Source of the DNA: Celeribacter halophilus
Lineage (GTDB): Bacteria > Pseudomonadota > Alphaproteobacteria > Rhodobacterales > Rhodobacteraceae
Direction: 5' to 3'
Length of the DNA: 64,000 nt
Assembly (NCBI RefSeq): GCF_900114135.1
Contig: NZ_FORY01000003.1
Span: 1-64,000 of the forward strand
Shown: piece after piece, positions 36,480 to 45,015 of the stretch
How positions within the stretch are numbered: position 1 is the first letter of the stretch
Layout: every line of letters begins with the position of its first letter
Made by a program: the position numbers and the translations under genes
Notes under the pieces: model-generated
Told to the model about the DNA's origin: nothing
Database searches by the model: none
What the model saw: only the letters and a program-made list of their open reading frames with translations

Positions 36480-38246
36480 ATGACCACGCCCCCTGACGAC
36501 CGCGTTTCCCGTCGCCGCTACGAGCGCGAACAACTCGCACGCACCGAGGCCGAAAAGCTGCTCGAAGACAAAAGTCGCGAGCTTTTCGAGGCGAATGCGG
36601 CACTTAGTACCCAATCGGCCAATCTCGAACGCGCCGTCAAGGAACGCACCGAAGAGCTTGAGCAGGCCCTGAAACGCGCCGAAGCGGCCTCTACTGCGCG
36701 TAGCCGTTTCATCGCCACCATGAGCCACGAAATCCGCACCCCTCTGGGCGGGCTTTTGGGGATGATCGACCTTCTGTCGATGGATGAGAAAGACGCGAGC
36801 AAACTGGAGCTGCTGAACTACGCCAAAGCGGCGGGCGAAGGGTTGAGCCGGATCGTCAATGACGTTCTCGATTTTTCCAAGATGGAAGCGGGCGTCTTTG
36901 TCTTTGAAGAAGAGGACGTGGATATTCGTGCGCTGGTGGAGAGCATCCGCATTCTCTACACCTCGCATGGCAAGGGCACAGGCCGGACGATTGTCACCAA
37001 GATCGACCAATCCGTGCCGAAGCTCTTTCGCAGCGACGCCACACGAATCCGCCAGATCATTTCCAACCTCATCAATAATGCGCTGCGCTATTCCGCCGAC
37101 GGACCGATCATTTTTCGCGCCAAGGCAGAGGCGCATGAAAAGGGCGTTTTGTTGCGCTGTGAGGTCGAAGATTTCGGCGTGGGTATTCCGCCGGAGAAAT
37201 TCAAAGACCTGTTCAAAGATTTTGCACAGGTTGCCAATCCCCTGACCGTCGCGGCGCAAGGCACAGGGTTGGGGCTGGCCATTTGCAAGCGTATCCTTGA
37301 CGGGCTTGGTGGCGAGGTGGGCGTGGAAAGCAGCCTTGGCGAAGGCTCGACCTTCTGGTTCGAAGTGCCGGTCGAAGTGGTTTCCCGCCCGCAATCCACG
37401 CAGGATGACGATGTGGAGATGGCTTCAGGGGGGCTGTCCCCCGCGCGCAGCATCGAAGGGCTGCGTGTGCTGATTGCCGAAGACAATATCATCAACCAGA
37501 AGATGCTTCTCGCCTATACCGACCGCATGAATCTCAAGGCCGATCTGGCGGAGAACGGGCGTATCGCGGTCGAGAAGTTTGCCCCCGGAAAATATGACCT
37601 GATCCTGATGGATATCGCCATGCCCGAGATGGACGGGATTGAGGCTACACGACAGATCAAAGCCAAATGGCCTGCTAAGGATGTCCCGCCGATTTTTGCT
37701 CTGACTGCCCATGTGGCCGATGCGATCGAGGAGGAGGCCAATATCGTCGGGATCGACCGGATCCTGTCCAAACCGATACCGTTCGACACGTTGAAATCGC
37801 TCATAGAATCCTCGCTGAAACTCTCGACGGCGAAAGCGGGGGGCAACCCGAAGGTTGCAGAGCCTTCTGTCGCGATCCCGCCGGTTTGTGCACCGAAAGA
37901 TGCCTCAGCCCTTGTCACCGAGTTGAAAGGTCGGATGGTGCCGGAGGTGGCCAACCATTTGCTCGAAATTTTCGACTTGGACGGGTTGATTGATCTGGTG
38001 CAAAAATTTGTTGTGGATGCGTCCTTCCGGCTGGAGCAACTGATCGCCGCCGAGCGCAGCGGCGACAAGGACGCCGCGTCCAAACAGGCCCATTCGCTCA
38101 AGGGGGCCAGCCTCGCATTGGGGTTCAAGGATATGGCCGACATGGCGCGGCACATGGAATTGCGCGACAGTGATGTGGATGTTGAGGGGCTTGCGGAGGA
38201 ATTTGTCTCTCAGGTCAACGAGATACGATCAATTCTATCCTTGTGA
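36480..38246 (+). CDS. H-NOX-associated hybrid histidine kinase with receiver and HPt domains
   Basis: A 588-residue soluble kinase. It begins with a coiled coil (about residues 15-75), then HisKA with His83 (MSHEIRTPL), an ATPase domain with N-box and GTGLGLAI (about 190-300), a receiver with Asp378 (ILMDIAMPEMDG) and a C-terminal HPt domain with His538 (AHSLKGAS). There is no membrane segment or PAS domain, so sensing comes from the H-NOX protein encoded just upstream. The HPt can pass phosphate to a separate receiver, most likely that of the PP2C protein encoded divergently. It belongs to the HahK/HnoK kind of H-NOX partner kinases. Confidence 0.92.
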   Translation: MTTPPDDRVSRRRYEREQLARTEAEKLLEDKSRELFEANAALSTQSANLERAVKERTEELEQALKRAEAASTARSRFIATMSHEIRTPLGGLLGMIDLLSMDEKDASKLELLNYAKAAGEGLSRIVNDVLDFSKMEAGVFVFEEEDVDIRALVESIRILYTSHGKGTGRTIVTKIDQSVPKLFRSDATRIRQIISNLINNALRYSADGPIIFRAKAEAHEKGVLLRCEVEDFGVGIPPEKFKDLFKDFAQVANPLTVAAQGTGLGLAICKRILDGLGGEVGVESSLGEGSTFWFEVPVEVVSRPQSTQDDDVEMASGGLSPARSIEGLRVLIAEDNIINQKMLLAYTDRMNLKADLAENGRIAVEKFAPGKYDLILMDIAMPEMDGIEATRQIKAKWPAKDVPPIFALTAHVADAIEEEANIVGIDRILSKPIPFDTLKSLIESSLKLSTAKAGGNPKVAEPSVAIPPVCAPKDASALVTELKGRMVPEVANHLLEIFDLDGLIDLVQKFVVDASFRLEQLIAAERSGDKDAASKQAHSLKGASLALGFKDMADMARHMELRDSDVDVEGLAEEFVSQVNEIRSILSL

Positions 38247-38252
38247 TCCGGT

Positions 38253-39761
38253 TCAGAAACTGAACTTGTAGGTCAGGGACAGGTTGCCGCCGAGGATGCC
38301 CGGTCCCGGCGCATCGCCTTTGTTCCACGGCCATCTGTTGTTGCTGTAATTGCTATAGGACACCAGCACCTTGTCATTGACCTTATAGCTCGCGGAATAG
38401 CTGTAATCGGGGTCATATGTGTCTTGGGCATCGGGCGCATAGAGGTAGGCCGTGCCCCCGACGCGGAGCTTGTCCGTCACCGCATAGCCGCAGGACAGGT
38501 TGAAACTTTTTGCCACCGGATCGGGCAGGGCGACACTTGCCGAACAGGGCAGGGATTTGTCGTTGGGCAAATGAATGGTCGGCAGTTTGTAACTGGCCCG
38601 CAGGGTGCCGTTGAGCAGACCATCCAGAAAATTCCCGTTCTCGCCACCGAATTGCGCCGAATAATTGCTATAGCCGAGATTGATCTTGTCACTGACCTTG
38701 TAGTTGAAGGCATAGGTGTAGTCCGGATCGGACGAAGCGCGGTCCTCGGGAAAGAGATAGCCGACCAGTGCGAAGCGGAAAGACAATCGGCGGGTCAGGT
38801 TGGTGCTACAGCCCAGACTGGCGCGCGGTTTTTCGAAACTCAGGGTCGGATTGTCCGATCCGTCCTGAAGGCTGGTTGTCGCGGTCAGGGCGCAAGAGAG
38901 TTTGATGCGTTCAAAGAAACTCTGGTCCGCCTCCGGCGCAGGCGCGGCGGGTGCTGCGCGGGTCTGTGCCGTGGTCTGTGAGGAAGACGGGGGGGCGACC
39001 TGTGCGGCGGACGGTGCAGCGGGCTGCGCACGCGGTGTGGCAATCAACGGCGGGACCGTCACCGGTGCGAGGGTCTGGTGACATTCGTCCGGCAGGAACC
39101 CGGCCACTTCGGGACAGGCCTCGTCGAGATCACTCGGAGGGGGCATGGCCTCGCTTTGCTGTGCGGCGGCGTTGGCAAGTTCGGCGTTACTTCCGTCTTC
39201 AACGGCCTCTGCCTCTGCCGCGTCTGCAAGTGCGATCTGCTCTTCCTCCGTGAGAGCGGGGGGCGCAGGTGTGCTGACCACGTTAACCGGTTCCGGCACA
39301 GGTTCAGGTCCGGTTCCCGCCAGAATCCAGCGTGCGATATAGGTTGCCGCCGCTTTGGCATCCGGTGCCACGGGCGGGGCGGGGCGCGGCTCTCGGGTTG
39401 CGGGCACCGAGAAGACCTCTCCATCACGCCCTGTGATTTCGCAGGACACAGCCAGCGTGCAGGTGAGAAAATACATGCGCTGCGCGACTGCACCGCCCGA
39501 CAGGATTTTGGCCGTGCCATCGGGATAGATCACATAGACCCATTCCCCGAGATAGCCCCTCTGAAACCGCGTTGTGTGAAAGGCGCTGGGCAGATCAATG
39601 ATGACCTCTTCGGCCTCCGGTGCGGCTGGGTCCGTGGTGTTCAGCACATCGCGGCTCTCATAGGGCGCCTGCGCCAGTCTCAAGACCTCATCCGCCGGTT
39701 GCGCACATAGAGGTGCGGCGACCAGAAGGCTGGGGAGGACATGAAGAAGGCGGCGGCTCAT
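38253..39761 (-). CDS. Outer-membrane beta-barrel protein with linker and Cys-pair N-terminal domain
   Basis: A 502-residue exported protein with a signal peptide (MSRRLLHVLPSLLVAAPLCA). The N-terminal domain (about 20-140) resembles that of the secreted protein encoded at 26640-27437 (IYPDGTA, a spaced Cys pair, ITG). A long Ala/Pro/Glu-rich linker follows. The C-terminal 220 residues look like a barrel with alternating strands, two related halves (each with DPDY[TS]Y, YKV[SN]DK and YSNYS) and a terminal LTYKFSF ending in phenylalanine. It converges on the hybrid kinase gene. It may export or anchor the glycan. The start at 39761 has only a weak ribosome binding site. Confidence 0.75.
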   Translation of the reverse strand: MSRRLLHVLPSLLVAAPLCAQPADEVLRLAQAPYESRDVLNTTDPAAPEAEEVIIDLPSAFHTTRFQRGYLGEWVYVIYPDGTAKILSGGAVAQRMYFLTCTLAVSCEITGRDGEVFSVPATREPRPAPPVAPDAKAAATYIARWILAGTGPEPVPEPVNVVSTPAPPALTEEEQIALADAAEAEAVEDGSNAELANAAAQQSEAMPPPSDLDEACPEVAGFLPDECHQTLAPVTVPPLIATPRAQPAAPSAAQVAPPSSSQTTAQTRAAPAAPAPEADQSFFERIKLSCALTATTSLQDGSDNPTLSFEKPRASLGCSTNLTRRLSFRFALVGYLFPEDRASSDPDYTYAFNYKVSDKINLGYSNYSAQFGGENGNFLDGLLNGTLRASYKLPTIHLPNDKSLPCSASVALPDPVAKSFNLSCGYAVTDKLRVGGTAYLYAPDAQDTYDPDYSYSASYKVNDKVLVSYSNYSNNRWPWNKGDAPGPGILGGNLSLTYKFSF

Positions 39762-40165
39762 GGCGTGATATGCGTCCTCGACAGGGGGCGGGCCTGTTCC
39801 ACTCGGGGTATGGGATCGATCATTCGGCGTGACGGCAAGCGAGGCGCTTACTCTGCTGTTCTGATTATGAGCGGGATATTTGGTGACGCAAGAGACAGTT
39901 TTCTTTTGTTTCCGGATGTTGCCTCTTCTCCAAAGGGGCGAACTATCCGGCGTGTTTTCCGCTCTGTGCGGAATGGCGAGAACCTGCTGTGGGGGCGCGA
40001 GTTTCCCTCTGTTGGACGGGGTATTTCGTTGCCGGATGTTACTGATGGAACGGTGCTTTTCCAATCTTATGGAAAAACAAAATTTATCATTTGAAAACAG
40101 AAAATAAGATGGATTACCTCATGCAGATATGACAGGCTTCGTCAGGATAAAACGAGGGCCGGAAT
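39762..40165. other. Intergenic region between the barrel-protein gene and the hydroxyproline island
   Basis: These 404 bases hold the promoters of two divergent genes and no convincing reading frame. A notably AT-rich patch lies around 40070-40115. The word CCGGATGTT occurs twice (near 39916 and 40032). Nothing further was recognised. Confidence 0.45.
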
Positions 40166-41200
40166 ATGCGCAGCACGAAAGTCATTCATGTGGTCTCCTG
40201 TCACGCCGAGGGCGAGGTCGGGGATGTCATCGTGGGTGGTGTCACACCGCCGCCGGGGGATACGATCTGGGAGCAGCGCAAATGGATTGCCGAGGACGAG
40301 ACCCTGCGCAACTTTATGCTGAACGAGCCGCGCGGAGGCGTGTTCCGGCATGTCAATCTTCTGGTGCCGCCCAAACACCCGAAGGCACAGGCCGCGTGGA
40401 TTATTATGGAACCCGAAGACACGCCGCCCATGTCGGGATCGAATTCGATCTGTGTCTCGACGGTCCTGCTCGATAGCGGTATTATTCCGATGCAGGAACC
40501 TGTCACGGAGATGGTGCTTGAGGCGCCCGGCGGCTTGGTTCATGTCCGCGCCGAATGTGCCAATGGCAAGGCGGAGCGGATTTTCGTGGAAAACCTGCCC
40601 TCTTTTGCCAGCCGTCTGGACGTGCCGCTCACGGTGCCCGGATTGGGCGAGATCACCGTGGACACGGCCTTTGGCGGCGACAGTTTTGTTGTGGTCGATC
40701 CGGTCGCCCTTGGCGTTGATCTGACACAAGAGAATGCCCGCGAGATTGCCGAACTTGGCATCCGCATCACCAATGCGGCCAATGCGCAATACCGGTTCGA
40801 GCATCCCGAAAAGCCGGATTGGGCGCATCACTCCTTTTGCCTCTTTGCCGGACCGATCACCCGCGAGGGTCACGAATTGCGTGCGCAATCTGTTGTCGCG
40901 ATCCAGCCGGGGAAACTTGACCGCTCCCCGACCGGCACGGCGGTGTCGGCCCGTATGGCAATCTTGCATGCCCGTGGCGAGATGGGGCCGGATGACCGGT
41001 TCACCGGTGTGTCTATCATTGGCTCGGAGTTTCATGGCCGCATTCTTGGCACGGTGCCGCTTGGGGATCACACGGCGATCCGGCCGGAGATCAACGGGCG
41101 GGCGTGGATCACCGGTACGCATCAACATATGCTGGACCCGTCAGACCCTTGGCCGGAGGGCTATCGCCTTTCCGACACATGGCCGCGTATCACAGGATAA
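40166..41200 (+). CDS. Proline-racemase-family protein, probable trans-3-hydroxy-L-proline dehydratase, Ser/Thr active site
   Basis: A 344-residue member of the proline racemase fold. The two catalytic cysteines of true racemases are replaced: Ser90 stands in PMSGSNSIC (for MCGHG) and Thr256 in DRSPTGTA (for DRSPCGT). Thr at the second site is known from trans-3-hydroxy-L-proline dehydratases, which make pyrroline-2-carboxylate; the Ser at the first site is less usual. It starts the hydroxyproline island and is followed by a RidA gene after 155 bases. A racemase activity is excluded by the substitutions. The exact substrate remains open. Confidence 0.82.
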   Translation: MRSTKVIHVVSCHAEGEVGDVIVGGVTPPPGDTIWEQRKWIAEDETLRNFMLNEPRGGVFRHVNLLVPPKHPKAQAAWIIMEPEDTPPMSGSNSICVSTVLLDSGIIPMQEPVTEMVLEAPGGLVHVRAECANGKAERIFVENLPSFASRLDVPLTVPGLGEITVDTAFGGDSFVVVDPVALGVDLTQENAREIAELGIRITNAANAQYRFEHPEKPDWAHHSFCLFAGPITREGHELRAQSVVAIQPGKLDRSPTGTAVSARMAILHARGEMGPDDRFTGVSIIGSEFHGRILGTVPLGDHTAIRPEINGRAWITGTHQHMLDPSDPWPEGYRLSDTWPRITG

Positions 41201-41355
41201 CTTCCCCCCTTTGCGGGCGTGCACATCTCTTGCGTGTCGCGGGCAGCCAACGCGCAGGTTTTCGGGGAAACCTGTGCAAATCATGAATGGAAACGGCCTT
41301 TCGCATCCAATGTATGAGACATACGCGGTGCGAGAGGTTTTAAAAAAAGGAAAAC

Positions 41356-41706
41356 ATGACAATGACCATCAAACGTATCGAACCCGGCGCGCGGATGAGC
41401 CAAGCCGTGGTGCATAACGGAACCGTCTATCTGGCCGGTCAGGTCGGTCACGGTGCCGATGTGACAGAGCAGTCCAAGGATGCTTTGGCATCTGTGGAGC
41501 GTCTTCTGGCCGAGGTCGGCTCGGACAAGTCGAAAATCCTGTCCACCACGATCTGGCTGGCCACGATGGATGATTTCGCCGACATGAATGCGGTGTGGGA
41601 TGCTTGGGTTGACCCGAAAGCGCCGCCGGCGCGGGCCTGTGGCGAAGCGCGTCTGGCGACTTCGGAGTATCTGGTGGAGTTCATGGTGGTGGCTGCGGTC
41701 GATTGA
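41356..41706 (+). CDS. RidA-family enamine/imine deaminase
   Basis: A 116-residue Rid protein that hydrolyses reactive enamine and imine intermediates. The active-site arginine lies in PPARACGEARLA, and the C-terminal glutamate is in YLVEFMVVAAVD. Its place among genes that make pyrroline-carboxylates, which are cyclic imines, suggests that it protects against or processes those intermediates. AAAGG precedes the ATG. A terminator follows. Confidence 0.87.
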   Translation: MTMTIKRIEPGARMSQAVVHNGTVYLAGQVGHGADVTEQSKDALASVERLLAEVGSDKSKILSTTIWLATMDDFADMNAVWDAWVDPKAPPARACGEARLATSEYLVEFMVVAAVD

Positions 41707-41756
41707 TCGGAATCGGTTGAACACCGCTGACTGAGCGCACATCCTGCGCCGGAATA

Positions 41757-41790
41757 AAGCGCCCGCCGGAGATTTCTCTGGCGGGCGTTT
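41757..41790. terminator. Bidirectional terminator between ridA-like and dadA-like genes
   Basis: A 13-base stem, 41760-41772 with 41775-41787, with one G-U pair and a 2-base loop, followed by TTT on the plus strand and preceded by an A-rich stretch. It lies between two converging genes. Confidence 0.8.
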
Positions 41791-41793
41791 GGC

Positions 41794-43056
41794 TTAGAAC
41801 GGTGCGGCGAACCGTGCGGCGTCGAAAGGCGAGAGCGAAATTTCGGGTGTCTGGCCGCTGGCCAGAGCGCAGACAAGTTCCGCCGTTCCGGCCGATTGTG
41901 TCAGCCCGAGGTGGCCGTGGCCGAAGGCATAGATCACCCGTTCTGTTTTGGCGGAATGTCCGATCACCGGCAGGCTGTCGGGCATCGAGGGGCGAAAGCC
42001 CATCCATTCCGTGCCGCCTTGCGGATCGAATCCTTCCAGAAAGCTTCTGGCCTTTTCCACAAGGATTTTCGCGCGCTTGTAATTCGGCGGAAGGTCCAGA
42101 CCGCCCAGTTCCACCGCCCCGCCAACGCGTAGCCCTTCTCCGATTTTGGAGATGACAAAGCCGTGGTCGGCAAAGGTGAGATGGGTTTTCAGATCGAAAC
42201 TGGCCTGCGGGAAGGTGGTATTATAGCCGCGCTCGGTCTCAAGCGGAATCCGTTCGCCCAAACTGCGCGCCAGATGATGCGACCATGCACCGGCTGCGAC
42301 GACCACCTGTGCGGCGGTGATGGGGCCCGTGGCGGTCAGGATTTCCACCCCGTCTTCGAGAGGGGAGAGAGACTTGATCTCTGCGGTTTCGATCACCCCG
42401 CCCGCGTCGATAAAGCACTGTGCCAGATATTCGGTCCAGCGTGCCGGATCGACCGTGTTCATCCAGTCGGGCGTGTAGCCGGCATGGGTGAAGCGCGGGT
42501 GCAGTCCGGGTTGGATCTCCGCGATTTCATCGGGGCTTTTCAGAAGGTCGAAGGCAATCCCGTGCTGGCGGCGCAAGTCCCATGACGGGAGCGTGGCACG
42601 GAACTGTGCTTCGCCTTCATAGACCTGCAACTGTCCTTCGCGGCGCATCATGTCTTCGCCCTTTGTCTCGACAATCAGCCGCTCCAGTGCGGCGCGGGAC
42701 AGGTGCATAAGGCCGGACTGGGCTGTGACGGCGGCCTCATAGCGGGATTTGGAGGTGGCGCGCCAGAAGTGATACATCCACGGCGCGATCTTGAGCGCAT
42801 AGGCCGGACGCAGCGACAGCGGTCCTAGAGGATCAAGCAGCCATTTGGGGGCCTTGCGCATGATGCCGGGGGTCGCGAGCGGTTCGACATCGGTATAGGC
42901 AAAGGCGCCTTGATTGCCGCGCGAGGTTTCTGCGGCCACGCCTTTGCGGTCCAGCAGACGCACCTGTCGCCCTTGGCGTTGCAGGGCCAGAGCAGAGGTG
43001 ACGCCGATAATGCCAGCGCCGATAACGATGATGTCGGAGGAACCGGTTGGGGACAT
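41794..43056 (-). CDS. FAD-dependent D-amino acid dehydrogenase family (probable cis-4-hydroxy-D-proline oxidase)
   Basis: A 420-residue DadA-like flavoprotein. The FAD-binding Rossmann motif VIGAGIIGVTSAL is at the N-terminus, and GFRPSMPDSLPVIG near the C-terminus is typical of the family. Lying in one direction with the 4-hydroxyproline epimerase, it most likely oxidises cis-4-hydroxy-D-proline to pyrroline-4-hydroxy-2-carboxylate. The ATG at 43056 is taken because the fold begins there; the frame opens further upstream to 43098. The epimerase gene ends 79 bases upstream. Confidence 0.86.
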   Translation of the reverse strand: MSPTGSSDIIVIGAGIIGVTSALALQRQGRQVRLLDRKGVAAETSRGNQGAFAYTDVEPLATPGIMRKAPKWLLDPLGPLSLRPAYALKIAPWMYHFWRATSKSRYEAAVTAQSGLMHLSRAALERLIVETKGEDMMRREGQLQVYEGEAQFRATLPSWDLRRQHGIAFDLLKSPDEIAEIQPGLHPRFTHAGYTPDWMNTVDPARWTEYLAQCFIDAGGVIETAEIKSLSPLEDGVEILTATGPITAAQVVVAAGAWSHHLARSLGERIPLETERGYNTTFPQASFDLKTHLTFADHGFVISKIGEGLRVGGAVELGGLDLPPNYKRAKILVEKARSFLEGFDPQGGTEWMGFRPSMPDSLPVIGHSAKTERVIYAFGHGHLGLTQSAGTAELVCALASGQTPEISLSPFDAARFAAPF

Positions 43057-43135
43057 GGTGCGCCTCGCAGTGCATATGAATGAAAATCCGTCCGGCACAC
43101 AGGGGTCATGCGCCGGACGGGGGCGGGAAGACAGG

Positions 43136-44050
43136 CTAGCCTGTGATCCCGTGTCGGAAAGGGTCGGTCGGCTCGAAGATCAATGTGCTGTTGGCCATGA
43201 TCCACGCCTGACCTGTGATGGACGGGATCACCCCGCCATCTGTGCCCGCGCGCCAGGACAGGCGGTAGGAACTGCCGATCACGCTTTCTTGCAGGATTTC
43301 GTCGCTTTCCGCGAGCTGCCCGTCTGCGGCGAGACAGGCCAGACGCGCCGAACAGCCCGTGCCGCAGGGGGAGCGATCATAGGCATCATCGGGGCAAAAG
43401 ACGAAATTGCGGCTGTGCCCGTCTTCGGTAAGCGCAGGGCCGTAGAGGATCACATGATCGATATTTTCCCCTGCCGCTTGCAGAGCGCTGCGCACATCGG
43501 TGGCTGCGCGGGTCAGTTCGGGGATATGCGCCGGTGTGACCGGAACCGGAGAGGGATCGACGATATAGAACCAGTTGCCGCCATAGGCGATGTCCCCGGT
43601 CACGGTGCCCAGACCGTCCACCTCGACGGAGACCGCCGTTTGGGTGCGCCGGCTTTCGATATTGGTCACGGTGACTGTGTTGGCGTCATGGACTTCGACA
43701 TCGACCACGCCCACAGGGGTTTCGATCTTGTGATGGCCTTTGCCGATCAGCCCCAGATGCACAAGGGTGACGGCCAGTCCGATGGTTCCGTGCCCGCACA
43801 TGCCAAGCACGGCCTCGGCGTCGAAATAGATGACGCCCGTCACACAGTCGGGATCGACCGGCTCGACCAATAGTGCACAGACCATGGCGGTCTGGCCGCG
43901 CGGTTCGAGAATGACGGACTGGTAGAAGGTTTTGTGCTCGGTCGCGAGACGTTCGGCGCGCTCGGCCAGAGGACCGGACCCAAGGTCCGGACCTCCGTTG
44001 AGGATCACCCGTGTCGGCTCTCCGCCCGTGTGACTGTCAATCACATGCAT
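43136..44050 (-). CDS. 4-hydroxyproline 2-epimerase
   Basis: A 304-residue proline-racemase-family enzyme with both catalytic cysteines intact: MCGHGTIG and DRSPCGTG. It inverts carbon 2 of trans-4-hydroxy-L-proline to give cis-4-hydroxy-D-proline, the substrate of the neighbouring flavoenzyme. The genome context (DadA-like oxidase, DapA-family deaminase) distinguishes it from proline racemase. Its start overlaps the deaminase stop codon by 10 bases. Confidence 0.9.
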   Translation of the reverse strand: MHVIDSHTGGEPTRVILNGGPDLGSGPLAERAERLATEHKTFYQSVILEPRGQTAMVCALLVEPVDPDCVTGVIYFDAEAVLGMCGHGTIGLAVTLVHLGLIGKGHHKIETPVGVVDVEVHDANTVTVTNIESRRTQTAVSVEVDGLGTVTGDIAYGGNWFYIVDPSPVPVTPAHIPELTRAATDVRSALQAAGENIDHVILYGPALTEDGHSRNFVFCPDDAYDRSPCGTGCSARLACLAADGQLAESDEILQESVIGSSYRLSWRAGTDGGVIPSITGQAWIMANSTLIFEPTDPFRHGITG

Positions 44051-45000
44051 TCAGCGATCACTCCACCTTGTTTCGACCAGTTTGCGAACCATGTGTTGAA
44101 CTGGTGGAACTGCTTTTCGCAGAAGGTCGCTTGCGACGGGGACAGAGCGTCGGTCTCATAGATGTTCAAACGGTATTCGTCATGGCCTTTGAGCACCATG
44201 AGATGTTTGAAATAGAGCACCAGATCGACACCTTCGTCGAATTCTGCGAGCACCGAGAAGGCCTCGGTCAATTCGCGGGCGCGCTGGTCGGCTTCGGGAT
44301 CGCCTTGGGCGGCCTTTTTCGACAGGGCGGTGAGCAAAAGCGTCTCTTTCGGGTAGATCGTGCCGATGCCGGTGATCGTGCCCACTGCGCCGCATTTGAC
44401 GATGCCGTGATAGACCTCTGTATCGACGCCGACCATCAAGAGAACATCGTCATCCTGATTGGTAATGTGTTCTGCGGCATAGCTCAGATCGGACTTGCCG
44501 CCGAATTCCTTGAACCCGACGAGGTTCTTGTGCTCCGCACGCAGGGCAAAGAACAGATCGGCCTTGGTCGTGTAGCCGTAATAGGGGCTGTTGTAGATGA
44601 TCGCAGGCACATCGGGGGCTGCGTCGAGAATGGCTTTGAAGTGGTTCTTTTGCGCCGCAACCGAGAGGCCACGGGACAGAACGCGCGGGATCACCATGAG
44701 ACCGGCCGCACCGACTTTCTGGGCGTGGGCGGCATGATCCACGGCTGATTTGGAGTTGATCGCACCGGTGCCGACGACGACGGGCACACCGGCTTTGGTC
44801 AGGCGTTCGACGCCTTCCATACGCTGTTCGTCGGTGAGCAGGGGCCAGTCGCCGCAGGAGCCGCAATAGACCACGCCGGACATGCCGGCATCCATCATCT
44901 CGGTGCCTTTGCGCACGAGCGCGTCGAAATCGGGCTGGCGGTCCTCGGTGCAGGGCGTCAACAGGGCAGGGATCGTGCCAAAAAACACATCTTTGTTCAT
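44041..45000 (-). CDS. DapA-family pyrroline-4-hydroxy-2-carboxylate deaminase (probable)
   Basis: A 319-residue TIM-barrel enzyme of the dihydrodipicolinate synthase family. The Schiff-base lysine is Lys164 in VGFKEFGG, and a conserved tyrosine precedes it in IIYNSPYYG. In the loop where DapA has GTTGE, this protein reads GSCGDWPLL, showing that it is not a lysine-pathway enzyme. In a hydroxyproline cluster it should convert pyrroline-4-hydroxy-2-carboxylate to 2-oxoglutarate semialdehyde and ammonia. The semialdehyde dehydrogenase needed next is not in this window. Confidence 0.85.
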   Translation of the reverse strand: MNKDVFFGTIPALLTPCTEDRQPDFDALVRKGTEMMDAGMSGVVYCGSCGDWPLLTDEQRMEGVERLTKAGVPVVVGTGAINSKSAVDHAAHAQKVGAAGLMVIPRVLSRGLSVAAQKNHFKAILDAAPDVPAIIYNSPYYGYTTKADLFFALRAEHKNLVGFKEFGGKSDLSYAAEHITNQDDDVLLMVGVDTEVYHGIVKCGAVGTITGIGTIYPKETLLLTALSKKAAQGDPEADQRARELTEAFSVLAEFDEGVDLVLYFKHLMVLKGHDEYRLNIYETDALSPSQATFCEKQFHQFNTWFANWSKQGGVIAECM

Positions 45001-45015
45001 TTCATATCTCCGTAA

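Noticed and set aside
43136-44050. Proline racemase
   Set aside because: Both catalytic cysteines fit, but the operon with a DadA-like oxidase and a DapA-family deaminase points to 4-hydroxyproline epimerase.
44041-45000. Dihydrodipicolinate synthase (lysine pathway)
   Set aside because: The GTTGE loop is replaced and the context is hydroxyproline catabolism.
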